Shown: positions 44,970 to 57,675, numbered from the stretch's first letter. The stretch: 64,000 bases of DNA from Castanea sativa (GCF_040712315.1 NC_134013.1:87674001-87738000), one strand, 5' to 3'. Notes: generated by a model not told the origin, from the sequence alone. A program made the numbers and translations.

Positions 44970-45245
44970 CGTTTATCAATACTTCAAGTCTGCAATGCTC
45001 TAACCTGACTCTCTCTAGCCCCTCCTGCTGTTGCTAATGTCATCGATGGCACTCTTCTTCATCTTCAATCTTTTCGCTCTTTTGATTTTTCACACATTAA
45101 GAGAGAAGACAACAAACCTGTCCATATTTTAGCACATCATGCAAAGTTTGTTGATGATTTTGTGGCATGTAATGAGAAAACCCCAGTTTCTTACAAACTG
45201 CCATTGCCTCTGATGTACCGAATTGCTTTTGATTTTCTATTAATG
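44970..45245 (+). pseudogene. LINE RNase H-like domain remnant
   Basis: One frame reads LQVCNALT, a TGA stop, then PPAVANVIDGTLLHLQSF, FDFSHIKREDNKP and HILAHHAKFVDDFVA. This is the C-terminal part of the RNase H-like domain of plant LINE and reverse-transcriptase-derived proteins: the FSHIKREDNKPVHILA pattern is characteristic. The catalytic N-terminal part is absent, and the 3' side runs into an (AT)n repeat. Recognised from family knowledge. Confidence 0.7.
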
Positions 45246-45265
45246 ATATGCTGCAATAATTTCCC

Positions 45266-45267
<2 letters not shown>

Positions 45268-45316
<49 letters not shown>
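45268..45316. repeat. (AT)n microsatellite
   Basis: About 49 bases of AT directly after the LINE remnant. Further AT runs lie at about 45624-45658 (after a 20-base A-run) and 45707-45737. Confidence 0.95.
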
Positions 45317-45322
<6 letters not shown>

Positions 45323-45606
45323 TAGTGATGCCTTTTTTTTGCTCATGGCAAAGCCTTGCCCAAGATTAGGGCATGCCTTTCTTTATTATTATTATTAAGG
45401 GGTGGCTAGTTTCCAATATGGCTATGTTACACTATGTGGGTAGCTAGTAGTGGCAAAGTCAGGGTTTGACTTGAAGAGAGGAGGGGGTAAAATTTATATT
45501 TGACATTCACATTTGCACATATGCATATGACCATATATAGCGGTTTAGAGTCACTTGATGAATAATAAATCATTCATGTGAATGCTATGTGATATTTGAA
45601 TGCAAA

Positions 45607-45654
<48 letters not shown>

Positions 45655-45661
<7 letters not shown>

Positions 45662-45699
45662 AGTAGGTTGTGCCAAGTGACTACTCTCACTAATTAGTA

Positions 45700-45740
<41 letters not shown>

Positions 45741-46275
45741 AAGATATATTTTCTCAATTAAGGGATAATATTTAACAACCCATGTTTTGATTAAGTGATA
45801 AGATTTAACTATAATTTAAAACATATTTAAATTCTATTCAAACTAAGATTCTATTATAATTTTTTTAAAACTAATATCTCACACAACCCACGTTTTTGTT
45901 TTTAATTTTTTTCCCCTCAAGTTGCATGATTTCAAAACAATTTAAATTCTATTCAAAACTAAAAGTCTATTATAAACAATTTCTAAACTTAAATCTCACA
46001 CAACCCATGTTTTTGTTTTTTTCCTCAAGTTGTGTATTTTTAAATTAATATTTTATTAGGATATTAAGCTAAAAATCTCTTGACTAAGGGTTACAATTTA
46101 ACAATTATTTAATATAGGTAAAATTTATCATCAAAGTTTTAGAAATTTAAATTCTACTCTAACTAAAAGTCTATTATCACAATTTTTAGAACTTATATAT
46201 ATTCAGCCATGACTTTTCGATACAATTCCTCTTAACCAATAGACCATTTCTATATCATATATGATATCATATAAT
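45655..46275 (+). repeat. AT-rich Helitron-like repeat, copy 1
   Basis: Carries GTTGTGCCAAGTGACTACTC, then repeated words such as AAAAGTCTATTAT, CTTAAATCTCACACAACCC and CCTCAAGTTGCAT. The same words recur at 48225-50337. Open frames are not supported. Confidence 0.6.
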
Positions 46276-46279
46276 CATA

Positions 46280-48223
46280 TCATATAATAAAAGTTGGATT
46301 TAGAAGCTGTGATTGCGTCATGTGGCTACACCAAATTGCAGTAATTTTCAGATAAAAACAACATTTTATTTGTTCTTATCAATTTCTTTGGATAAGAGAA
46401 TAATAATTGCTCTAATAAAGCATGCAACTTACAATAAGTGTTTTCTAAAGTTTCAAAAAGAGATTAAATTTAGTTGGTTGGTGCCATACAAATACAACCT
46501 ACAATTGTGTCTATCTAAAATATTATTAGCAAAGCCTTAGGATAGAATTACCTATAAAAAAAGGATAGAAGTTAAATAAAAAAACAGATTAAAATAATAC
46601 CTAAAAGCAAATAAAATATAATTAAAAAAAAAGAAAAAAAGAAAAAGAAGATAGAATTGATTACTATTGTAATCAACATACTTTTTTTTCACTTTTTGGG
46701 AATAAATATGTATCATATGTCATCTTTTTCTTAATAATAAAGCAACAAAATAAAGTATTTGATTTTCATCTAAACTCTTTATTTTCATTCATATCAACTT
46801 CTTCACAACTTCAAATTCTCTCTCTATATAACCACAATTTTTTGGTGTATTATTCTATCTAGTACCTACCTTACAATTGTTTGCTATATTCTTCCCTTCT
46901 TCTCTCTTCCTTACCTATAACCTTGCAGGTATATTTTTTTCATCAAATTGAATAGAATTTTTGTATTTTTTGCCTTTTCATTATATACTATATGATTTTT
47001 ATCAACAAGTTTTATAGTTAGTTATATGATTTTGTGTATTTGTGTTTATGGATTATGTTGAAAATATAAACTTTTGTCTCTCTTAATATCATAGTCATCA
47101 CACCTTTTAGTTGTTGTTGCTGTTGTTGTAGATGTTGCACATTTTTAATGATAACTTATAAAGTTTCAATATGAGGTATTCAAAGGAATTTTACTATAAT
47201 GTAATGGTGTGGAATGTTTTCCCTTTCAATATATTATATAGCAAGAAATATATTTGTATCATTTATTTTCTCATCATATGATTATTTATTGTTGACATCA
47301 ATATTTTATTGTGGATATATTTTGTTGTGGTTTTTGTTTGGAGCTTTGTTCCATGTAATCTATCTTCTTCAAAAGCAAAATTTTTTGCCAACATGAAATT
47401 GGATATAAGAGAAAAAGAAGGATATAATAATGTTCTTACATGTGGGCTAGGCTAAATTAGATCCATCTGTCCAAATTCTTATGTAAGTTTATCTCTACTT
47501 AACTCCGTATTCATCTTTTTTAAGTTCAGAAATTCAGATTTTTTTTCATTAATGAAATGTAATTTTGGCTTAATTTTGTTTTTAAATCTTTTAATTATTA
47601 AATTCATTATTTTTTTTTTCATGTGTAATATTAATATGTGTTCTTAAAGGCTAATACACAATACAGTTAGAGACATTACTAAAAGTTTGGGTGTTATATT
47701 TATTTATTAGTATGTTAGAATGTTATATGTGTATATTATTACATAAGTCGATTTTATAGCTAAGTGGGTGATATAACCATTTGAATAAAATCAACACTAA
47801 AATAGATTATTTAAATATCAAAATAAGACATAAAAATTGAATTTCTTTTAGGTGTGCAAGTACAATTGATTTTTAAGCTTAAATATGGAATCAATTCTTT
47901 TAGGTTAACCTTATTCATGCAAGTATTAGAAACAATTTAACTACTAGAGTTCAAATCCCCCTCTTCATAAATAAATAAGGATAAAAAAATTAAAAAATAT
48001 TTTATTAATCATTGTAATTAGATATATTATATATGAGGACAAATATACAAAATTATGCATTTTATAAGCAATTCATTACAAGTTATGATAATAATAATCA
48101 TTCATTTAGTTAGATAGGAGTTCTAAAACTATGCAATAATAATTCCTTTAGTTATTGTTTTTCAAAAAAATATATAAGGAAAATTCAGGACTAAAACCGT
48201 ACAATGTATGAGACTTCCACTAG
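46280..48223 (+). mobile_element. Non-autonomous Helitron-like element
   Basis: Starts near ATAATAAAAGTTGGATTTAG followed by GTGATTGCGTCATGTGGCTAC, similar to the opening of a plant Helitron group, and ends with an imperfect hairpin and CTAG (48220-48223) before T. The interior has a leader-like stretch with CTATATAACC and a possible splice site CTTGCAGGTATATT near 46922-46935, perhaps a captured gene start. No Rep or helicase. Confidence 0.45.
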
Positions 48224-48694
48224 TATATAATAAAAGTTGGGTTTAGAAAATGGTGGTTGCACCAAGTGGCTACTCTAACTAATTAGTAAATTAATTTTAT
48301 AGTTTTTGTTAGGATATATTTCTTCAATTAAAGGATAATATTTAACAAATTTTTAATTTAGGTAAAACCTTATCATTCAAATTTCAACAAATTTATATTA
48401 AATCATATTCAAATTAAAAGTCTATTATGAAAATTTTCTAAACTTAAATCTCACACAACAACCCATGTTTTCTTTCTAAAAAAACCATATGTTTTGACTA
48501 AGGGATAAGATTTAAAAATAATTTTAAACAAATATAAATTCTATTCAAATTTAAAGTTTATTATAAAAAATTTCTGAACTTAAATCCCACACAATCCACA
48601 TTTTTGTTTTGTTTTTTTCCCCTTAAGTTGCATGATTTAACAATAATTTAAAAAAAATTTAAATTCTATTCAAAACTAAAAGTCTATTATAAAA

Positions 48695-49534
48695 TGTTAG
48701 ATTCTAAGACTTTAGGATCTAAATGTATTAGAACTTCAATGTATAATGTTGACAAACCATGATCAAAACATAGAGTCTAGATTTAGGTTGCTCAAAGTGT
48801 GTTTATGTGTAAAGTTGGAATCGAGTAATTGCAGGAAATTACTATTCAATTTCTGTAAGGCTCGATCGATTGAAAATTAGACTCGATCGATTGAAACTCG
48901 TGTAGATTGTTTTTTCTACAGAATTTTCCAACTTAGCCTAAGCCCGTTTGATGTATAGCGTATTATGTTTTATGTCTCATATAAAAAGGAAAACCCTAAC
49001 CACATTTTAGAGGTTGTTGATTAGCTGTATGTGTGAATTTCTTGTGAAATCTAGAGGTGTTTTCCTTCATACATACTTAGGGTTATCAAGATCAAGATTG
49101 ATGTTGAGAACTTGGTGATCTCTTCAGTTGCTGTTTCAAGAGCTTACAGAAAAACACAATTGGGTGTACTTGTGGTTGCTGTGGATCAAGGAAAGAAGTA
49201 GTCCGTAAACTCGGAATTGTCACGTGGTCGTGGTAGTAAGTTTTCTACTCGAGGTAGCATTAGGATGTTAATGGTCTAAGTCCTTTTGTAAAACTTCAAT
49301 TCCTTCATAGTGGATCTTGTTTTACCTTGAGGATAGTTAGGTTAAATCCTCTCCACGTTTTTTACCGGTTTGGTTTTCCTGGGTTATCATATCGTGTGTT
49401 ATTTACTTTTCCGTACTATTTTACATGATATGATTTGAATGTGTTAACCTAAATCTGAATAATTTATCTAAGTAATTACTTGGCTAAATAACTAGGTTAA
49501 TCAACTTGTGTTTTAAGAGGTCTAAAAATGTACA
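48695..49534 (+). mobile_element. Solo LTR with TSD TAAAA
   Basis: 840 bases from TGTTAGATTC to TGTACA, flanked by TAAAA at 48690-48694 and 49535-49539. The host repeat reads continuously across when the LTR and one TAAAA are removed, as seen from the copy at about 45960. It contains two direct words CTCGATCGATTGAAA near 48863-48897. Unrelated to family L1 in overall sequence. Confidence 0.85.
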
Positions 49535-49770
49535 TAAAAAATTTCTAAACTTAAATCCCACACAACCCATGTTTTTGTTTTTTTTTTTTTTTTTTTTCCT
49601 CAAGTTGCATCTTATTAAATTAATGTTTCATTAGGATATTAAGCAACAAAGCTCTTGACTAAGGGATAAGATTTAACAATAATTTAATTTAGATAAAGCT
49701 TTATCATCTAAGTGTTAGAAATTTAAATTATTCTACTCCAACTAAAAGTTTATTATCAAAATTTTTAGAG

Positions 49771-49772
<2 letters not shown>

Positions 49773-49836
<64 letters not shown>

Positions 49837-49839
49837 TGT
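49773..49839. repeat. Compound (AT)n-(GTAT)n microsatellite
   Basis: About 36 bases of AT followed by about eight GTAT units. Confidence 0.95.
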
Positions 49840-50374
49840 TTAATTAGCCATTACTTTTCCATACAATCCCTCTTAACTGATAAACCATCCCTATAATTAA
49901 ATCCCACATGATACACCCCATGTTGTTATTATTATTTTTTTCAAAATGCAACTTAGGTTTATGTTTTAATCTAATAAATTCATCCTACTTATTATTCTTT
50001 ACTTCTGAATTTGTGTGCAAGATATTATGCCAAAGGAAATTTACTATAAAAAAAATGTGAGTGTGTTGATTTTTTCAATTAGACTATTAACCCAAATAAG
50101 AATGATCAAGCTCATTCCATATCTCATATTAAGAAATTTACAAAAAACACAAAGATAATTTTAAAAATAGATAAATACTAATAAAGTCTAAAGTATAAAC
50201 AATCAGAATTTAAAGTGATTTTTTAATTAAAATTTTATCCTTATTTTATAATTTATTATTACTATATATTTGATAATTTAATTATAATTATTTTAAAACT
50301 TTTGAGCTTACATATTAATTTTCGTGAATAATACTAGTTAACATATAAAAGGGAATAGTTATTAGTACTCCTTA

Positions 50375-51217
50375 GAGCATTCGCATTAGTGGATGCAAAA
50401 TTTTTATATATTTTGCACAAAAAAAAAAATTCTATTTTGCACATTTTTTTTTACAAAACACGCATATCAGTTTGTCTATTCTACCATCTATTTTATTTAA
50501 ATGACAATATTTCTTTAATTTTATATTATATCAAACAAACAACTCTCCATATAGCCACACCCTCCTCTTTCTTTCTCTTTCTCATGCCAACCCTCTTTCT
50601 TTTTCTTTGAACTATCTCCCTTTTTCTTGTTCTCTTTTCCCTCTTCCTTCTTCTCTTTATTTTCTTTTTCTTTTTCTTCTACAAATTTCTCAAAACCCGG
50701 TGGCTGAGGCTGGAGCAGGGTGATTTTGTGGCTTTGTTGTGGGAAGAAGTTAGAGGGGAAGAGCAAGATGAAGGAGGAAAGAGAAAAAAAAAAAAAAAGC
50801 TATATGAGAGAAGAAGATAGTGATACCTCCACAAGCACTGATCTCTTCCACAACATTGATCCATCGATCCACTGATCCACTTCCGTTGACCCACAAACGG
50901 CATCTCTGCTGGCACCATCGATCCATAAGCTATTTGTTGGTTTGTCCATGTGGGTGTGTTTTTGTGTTGAATTGTCCTTGTGTGGGTGTTGCTCTGTAAT
51001 AGAGGAAAAAGAAGATGAGGGAGAAGAGAAGAAGCTTGAGTTTGTTTCGGAGAAGAGAGAGAAAAAAAAGAGCCAAATTGGGAAATTAATAAAATAATAA
51101 GATGCGAAACTACAGTAACCATGCATATATGCACAGTTATTGAACCATGTGTTTTTTGTGCTATGTTGTGTAAATTTTTGCACTTTTTGCATTTTGCAAT
51201 AACTAATGCGATTGCTC
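50375..51217. mobile_element. PIF/Harbinger-like non-autonomous element, TSD TTA
   Basis: Ends are GAGCATTCGCATTAGTG and the complement of GAGCAATCGCATTAGT, flanked by TTA at 50372-50374 and 51218-51220. Sub-terminal arms GATGCAAAA and TTTTGCATTTTG are also inverted. Interior frames (including a 151-codon minus-strand one) are CT- or GA-rich and not convincing genes. The same family as 21678-23833. Confidence 0.8.
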
Positions 51218-51241
51218 TTAAAGTATTTGAGAGGACACGCC

Positions 51242-52121
51242 TAGGGACAGAGCTAGAGTTTTGAGTTGAGGGAGGCAGCTTTATTGTTGGTTGTGTAGCG
51301 GTTTCAATCTTTGACTTCTACTACTTAGCTATTGAGATTTATTTATTTATTTATTTTTTCGGTAAGAACAAAATTATTTTTATTTATTATTTTTTATTAT
51401 TTTAAATAAAATTGGTTAATTGAGCTTAATTGTTTTTGGGTAAAATACTATTTTGGTCTCTAAACTTTACTAAAAGTTTATTTTTCGTCCTTAAACTTTA
51501 AAAAATTCTTTTTTCATCCCTAAACTTTGTAAAAAGTCTTTTTCAATAGTATAGAGACAAAAATAAGGATGAAAAAAGATCTTTTTCAATATTTTAGGGA
51601 TGAAAAACAAATTTTTAGTAAAGTTTAAAGACATAAATAAAGTATTTTCAATAGTTTAGGGACGGAATATGAATTTTTCAATAGCTTAGGGATGAAAAAT
51701 GAACTTTTTAAAGTTTAGGGATAAAAACAAACTTTTGGTAAAGTTTTGGGATCAAAATTGTATTTTGCCCTTTTTTTTTAGGTTTTACTATTGGTAATTT
51801 TTGTTGTTGAGCTATTTTTTTGTGGCTCGCATATTTTGTTTTAGATTTTAGATCTATAAATTTTTTTATAGTCACTAAAATGAGGAAAATAATAGAGCTA
51901 CAAACTTTCTTTAAATAAATTATTGATGTAATAAGTGGTTACTAGTAAGTAAAAAAATGATGTGAGTGACAGGTTTATGTGCGAATCAATAAGAATTTGC
52001 TACCAAAACAGTTAGTAAAAATGTTGGAAAAAAGTTTGTGAGTATAACATTACTCTTAAAAAAATCAATGATACTGTTTAAGTGAAAAAAATGTAATTTT
52101 ATTGAAAAAATTAGTACACCC

Positions 52122-52153
<32 letters not shown>

Positions 52154-52221
52154 TGTTTTTTTTTAAAAAAAAATTTATGGGGGGCCATTGCCCCCCTAGT
52201 CCAAAGCTAGCTACGTCCCTG
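51242..52221. mobile_element. hAT-type non-autonomous element
   Basis: Ends TAGGGACAGAGCT and the complement of CAGGGACGTAGCT are like classic hAT termini. Flanking 8-mers GACACGCC (51234-51241) and GGCACGCC (52222-52229) differ by one base, matching the 8-bp hAT target size. An (ATA)n run is at 52121-52152. No transposase. It contains a nested foldback element at 51438-51770. Confidence 0.8.
51438..51770. mobile_element. Foldback MITE nested in the hAT element
   Basis: Left end GGGTAAAATACTATTTTGG and right end, the complement of GGGCAAAATACAATTTTG, are inverted. Inverted similarity continues inward through CTAAACTTTACTAAAAG-type words. Internal direct copies of a TTTAGGGATGAAAAA word suggest growth by duplication. 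Confidence 0.75.
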
Positions 52222-52264
52222 GGCACGCCTCTATTTATTTGATGGAATATTTGTTTTAGTTGAC

Positions 52265-52275
52265 ATGGAATACAA

Positions 52276-52306
<31 letters not shown>

Positions 52307-52531
52307 GAGGAAAGACTGCTTGTAATACAACTCCTACTAGTAAACTATAAGCAAAAAGAATGTTGAAAATTTTAAAAACAGAATAAAGAAAAAAGGTCAA
52401 TTACAAAACCTAGTACTTTTTTTTTGGGTGTTGACAAAATGTGAGTGAGTAATGGTCGAACATGGGACTCTTATAGCTGTGAGAGAAATATAATTTGCAT
52501 AGAAGATTTGTGGAAAAAACCTTTGTTTTGG
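52265..52531. other. Spacer with long T-run
   Basis: A T-run of about 28 bases at 52279-52306; otherwise nothing recognised. Confidence 0.5.
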
Positions 52532-53178
52532 GAGAGGTGCTACGTCCACAACATTTTTACAACATTTTTACAACAAATCATAGGTGGTTAGTTGTTATTG
52601 GTTCAAATTTGAACCTAACACTAAGATTACTTTTTTGCCCCAACAATAACTGTAATACCCCACATAATTTTTATTTAAGAGTTTTCTTTAAAATATAATT
52701 GTTGGGCTATAGGTTTTCTTTTAATTGTTATTGCAGCCCACTACTCACTAAGCCCACATCTTATAATACAAGCTACAGAATAGAGGAAGAGATAGTCAGG
52801 GTTTATTCTAAGAGGCTAAGAGGTGTTTTCCTTGGAGTTAGAGCACGTACAATTGAAGTGACAATCAGATTGTTCAAGGTAAGATTTCTCTCAATTAGAA
52901 ACAAGAAAAAATTAGAATTTTATTAGGTTATTTAGAAATTTGATTTTGATCCTAAGATTTACATTCTAACATTTAGATTTTCCGCTGGATTAGATATTAG
53001 ATTTGAGTCAATGGGATTTCACGAATCATTATTTCTGTTTAAGTCTTCCATTGGATTTATACATATAATCCTAGATTGAAGTCAAACAATTCGGCCATTC
53101 TTCTTCCATTGAATTGGTATATATATATAATGGTTAAAGAAGAAGTCAAAGAAGGGGCTACCGTCTTTCTGTTGGATT

Positions 53179-53223
<45 letters not shown>

Positions 53224-53282
53224 GTTAAAGAAGAAGTCAAAGAAAGTTGCTATTGTTATTCGGTTGGATTTGTGTGTGTATA

Positions 53283-53332
<50 letters not shown>

Positions 53333-55179
53333 GAATAGAAGAAGTCAAATAATTCGGCTGTGGTTTCTTTGCCTCTGGGACTTATGCTATGCCAGTGTGG
53401 TGTTATATATATATACATATTAGGATATTAGGATAGTGGTAAAGTTTTCTATGGTGGATATATATAATATGGTTTGTTTGGGGTTATGTATATCAAATTA
53501 AACTCTAAGGCATTAGCTGCTGCCTCTGCGTTCTGATAAATTCAAGGAAAACGCATATTTGTTTTGGGTAGAGATACTTTGCATTAGTGCTATCATGTAG
53601 TTCAGCAAAGTATTTTACTAGTGAGTCAGTTTTTGTAGTTTAGTAAAATTTATATTTTGTAGAGGATATTGAGTAATTTTCATAATTGATTATAGGTCCG
53701 ATTTAAGAGTGTCTTGAGGCTCTTGGGAGATTATTTTGGCTGGATTTTCAGAGTGATTCGAGTGCGGTAAGTAATTATGCATAATATGCACACGTTTTGC
53801 TCTTTAGGTTCTTAGAAGTTAAAGATTTTCAAAGTTATATTTTTAAGCTTACATTTTTTAAAAAGTTTATCAAAAAGCATTTTTACACTATTGAAAGAGA
53901 AATTTTAATTGGCTTTTAAATAATGTTTTAAAAGAAATTTCGAATTTTGAATAATGTTTTGAATGTCTAAATCCCATTTAAAAGATGATTTTTAACTAAA
54001 CTATTTTCTGAAAATAATTGAGTTTCAAAGTAAGTTTTCTAAAAAGATTTTTGTTCTTTAAATTGTTTCAAACCAAGTGATTTCGAAATCATGTTCTTGT
54101 TTTTCAAATGGTATTTAAGACGTTCCTTTTAGCAAACTGGATTTTCAAACTTTTTCAAGAATTGTAAAAATATTTATATAACCTCTTGAGTTCCTATTCG
54201 TTCCCTAAGAGAGTCAAGCATCTTTTGATTTATGTTTCAATTTGATATTGCGATATTCAATATATCTTTATTGTTGGAACAATTGTTAATATTGAGAAAA
54301 TTATTATATGTTGTATAAACTTTATTGTTTGTGATATGTGACTCAAAATGAGTGTTTTTAGAATTGATCAGATATATGTGTAAATCCGCTCACAGGATTG
54401 TATGTGAGGATATGTGTTGATCCCTTACCAGCAGGGGTTAGATGTTGGTATCCGCTCACAGGATTGTATGTGAGAATATGTGATGTGTATATGTGACACT
54501 GTGCTCTGATCAATTATTTGTATGTGTTTCCAAAAGACTTTAAGATATGATTATATGTGTATTAAGTGATTCTTTACATGTTTTGAAAACTATATTGGAT
54601 ATTTTGAGTGAAATTGTGAAATCAAACTCGTGCTTTGCTTGACTCTATTCCGTTGTGTATTCTGTATAATTACTTACTAGATGTGTGGCTCACCCCATCA
54701 ATTAATATTTTCAGATTAAAGTATAGTTGGGAATTAGAACCTTTGGACCACTTGTGAGGTGCAAGGTAGAGCGTGGAAGTTGTAGGCGGCTTCAGTGTTA
54801 CTTGAAGACTCATAAAATTTTAGTTACCTTTGTTTTGTAGTTCACATTTTATATAGTGGAGTTTATTTTCAATTTGTGGAGTTTTGAAAAGATAATTAGT
54901 TATTATTATTATTTTTTTCCCGCTTAGAACTCACAACTTGTTGGAGATTATTATAAATTGTGGATTTTAGTTATTATAAGAGGTTTATCAGAAGCATTGT
55001 TTATTTGGAGTTTTATTGAATTAAGTTTAAATAAATTATGTTTATTGAGCTAAGTAAGGTTAGCAAGTTAGTCAGGTATCTAAATTCATGTTTCATGGAT
55101 TTGGGTCTTGACAATAACAACCAGTAACATCCTGCCACTTAGGATTTGTTGTAAAAATGTTGTGGACATATCATTTCTC
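52532..55179. mobile_element. Mutator-type MITE split by a solo LTR, 9-bp TSD
   Basis: Left end GAGAGGTGCTACGTCCACAA and right end, the complement of GAGAAATGATATGTCCACAA, are inverted and continue into ACATTTTTACAACAAATC. The 9-mer TTGTTTTGG flanks it at 52523-52531 and 55180-55188; a 9-bp duplication is typical of Mutator elements. Without the LTR the MITE would be about 180 bases, like the relative at 55566-55735. Confidence 0.85.
52651..55113 (+). mobile_element. Large solo LTR, gypsy-like, TSD ATAAC
   Basis: 2463 bases starting TGTAATACCCCACAT and ending GGGTCTTGACA, flanked by ATAAC at 52646-52650 and 55114-55118. TGTAATACCCC starts are typical of gypsy-type LTRs. There is no internal region, so it is a solo LTR. 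Inside are two long AT runs (about 53178-53221 and 53290-53331) and a direct repeat of TCCGCTCACAGGATTGTATG near 54386 and 54451. Open frames are short. Confidence 0.85.
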
Positions 55180-55565
55180 TTGTTTTGGTAGTATATTATA
55201 CACCGGCCAAAAAAAACAAATGGTTTTATAATTTGACTTGGGATGTCCATTGATTATCATCAAGACTCTGTGATTTATAAATCTTATTTTTGTACCGCCA
55301 TTTTAGATGGAAGTATGGAACCGCTATTGGCTCTTATTCTTAAGTCTTAATGTTGCTGACTTACATATATTAATTAATATCGCTATACTTGTTTTAAAAT
55401 TTTGGGGTTTGAATATTATTTCACATCTAATAATGTCCCCACATCCTAAAAAATGTCCTCACTCCTTTACATTACATATAAAATATGAATATTTGAAACA
55501 TATTTGACATTATGCAAATATTTCGAGAATATAAAACAATAATTAACACAAACATCCATATAAAA
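55180..55565. other. Spacer, no gene seen
   Basis: AT-rich. A 66-codon open frame at 55307-55507 is hydrophobic and unsupported. Confidence 0.4.
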
Positions 55566-55735
55566 AAGTACTACGTCTACAATATTTTCATAAAAATATG
55601 TTACGTCTATAAGTTGTTATTGGTTTTAATTTGAACCCACTATTTAAATAACTTTTTTGCCCGCTAGTAATAACTAATAACAATCTGCAACTTATAATTT
55701 ATTGTAAAAGTGTTATGAATATAGTATTTTTTTAA
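55566..55735. mobile_element. Uninterrupted relative of the Mutator-type MITE
   Basis: Starts near TACTACGTCTACAATATTT and ends in its approximate complement. The middle (GTTGTTATTGG and AACTTTTTTGCCC) matches the MITE at 52532. Ends are degraded and the target duplication is not clear. Confidence 0.65.
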
Positions 55736-55813
55736 TAAAAAGTCTACTAGAATCTTGCAGTCATAATGAGAAGCATTAAGTGGTTTTTTGTCCAAAAAAA
55801 AAAAAAAAAAAAA

Positions 55814-56970
55814 AACCAATTAGACAAGCCCCACTGTGAATTGTTTAAATCTAGATGATCAGCCAGCTCCCCCAATGAAGAAAGCATTACATGGTTTTTA
55901 CTTTTAAGTCAAACATAATAGAATGCAAATGACATGCCCCACGATCTGATGACTAACATTATCACAATTAATTTGACATCACTAGCTAGAAAGCAATAAT
56001 TTGATTCATATTATAAAACAACTGCTAATGCTCTCTATTATTTTTTTCTTTTCGGCTCCTTTTAAGTAAATGCTGCGGTTTCAATCCCATTAGTTGTGTG
56101 TGGGCAGTGTACAAATTGCACTTGGGTTAAAAATATGTTATCTTAGTTCTAGCTGCCCATTTTTTTGAGTGATGCAAATCTATTAATGTATAGTTACTAG
56201 ATAGTCATGATGATTCAGATGTTATCTTAGCCTACCAAAAATTAGAAAAAAGAAAAAGAAAAAGAATAATTAAGAAGAGAAGATGATTTAGGACTTTATT
56301 GTATCTAGATAGCGAACCACGTACTCAGCAAGCAAAATCGAAAAGAGTAACGATAGTTTTACACTCTTTATTATACATGCATGTTGTCATATATATGACT
56401 AAAATCGTGTTTTCAAAACATAATTTTAAAAAGTAGTGTATATAGAGTGTGCAATATAGAATGTGTAATAAGATTTTTTGAAAGAAAAATGCTAAAGGCA
56501 TTACAAGTTTTACTGTATAAATTTATAAACTAATATGATAATGTAAATGACCAGTGAGAACTCAGTTTATAAACTTAATGTAGCAAAACTTATATCTGCC
56601 TAGAATCACTCAAGCAATAAAATAGCTACATGCTAGACGTGGCTTGAATCAATAAGACCGTAATGCATGACATTCGGACATCAATTAATAACCCACACAT
56701 CAATATAGCCACATCCACAGAAATGAATCGTTGAAACTTGAAAGTAATGGGCATTACAATTTTAAAATGATATCAACTTGAAGGAAGTACACACTTATTG
56801 AGTAATTTCTTCGATCTTTCACAAAAATATATAGAAAAATCAAACTTAAGCACCGGTGCATCAGTGGCGGGACACCACACCGGTGTTCTAGATTTTCTTT
56901 CATTTCACTCATTGCAGGTGCCTTAGTCAAGTTGAACTTGCAATCATTCGAATCATTAGTTAGTGTTGGA
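55814..56970. repeat. Direct repeat, copy 1 of a ~3.2-kb-spaced duplication
   Basis: From AACCAATTAGACAAGCCCC to TTAGTGTTGGA, repeated at 59029-59826. Copy 2 lacks about 350 bases corresponding to 56130-56495. The copies differ at scattered sites. No gene is recognised; the minus-strand frame at 56754-57026 is not conserved between copies. Confidence 0.8.
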
Positions 56971-57675
56971 TGTGGGAAATCACATATTTCTCTATGACAA
57001 AGACTGTATGGTTCAAACTCGATCAATGGATGCTCGTTAATATACTACTTTACGCAAAGTAACAACAACTTTGGAAACGTTAGCACACATGTGATCGATC
57101 GCCCTTGAGCAATGTAAAATCTCACTCTTTATATATGGAATACAAATTTGGATTAATATTGTTAAACAGAATATTGTCATGCTAAGTCACATCAGCATGG
57201 GCACGAACAACCAGACGTAAAGCCCAGTTTGCACATTCGTCAACCTTCTTTATTCAGGACCCAAAGAACTGCTCATACACTCAACGACAAGACAAGGAAA
57301 CAAAGTCCAACATATCGGGCAATGGTAAACATGAAAAACGAGCACTAGTTGAGAGATTTGAGCATAATATCCGGACTTTTACCCCTGTTATGGGGATAGA
57401 AGATTACAAATCAAAAAATCTTAGCCACAGCTATTTTAATATTTCAGCAAATATATAATTAAAGACTAAAAAAACTCACACACCAGTCCCAACAAACTAC
57501 CAAAAAAATTTAACTTTCAACTCTACCTCGCCACATCCAGCGAGGTACAATTCCTCACTACCAGATTTATAATTCTCTCTCTCTCTCTCTCTCTCTCGCC
57601 TGACTTTTAGTTTTTCTCTCTTTCTCTCTTCTCCCTCCCATCTCTTCTCTCTCCATCTTTCCTTCGTGCGCATGG
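56971..57675. other. Spacer with (CT)n run
   Basis: No gene seen. A CT microsatellite lies near 57573-57596; the minus-strand frame across it is low-complexity Arg/Glu and rejected. Confidence 0.5.

Larger units (their letters stand above)
48225..50337 (+). mobile_element. Second Helitron-like element, head to tail
   Basis: Begins TATATAATAAAAGTTGGG immediately after the CTAG of the previous element and carries GTTGCACCAAGTGGCTACTC. The repeated words of copy 1 appear several times. It ends tentatively with CTAG at 50334-50337 before T. A solo LTR interrupts it at 48695-49534. The 3' end call is weak. Confidence 0.4.

Noticed and set aside
50679..51192. Minus-strand frames of 130-151 codons
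   Set aside because: They lie within a PIF-like non-autonomous element, are built from CT/GA-rich low-complexity sequence, and overlap each other in different frames.
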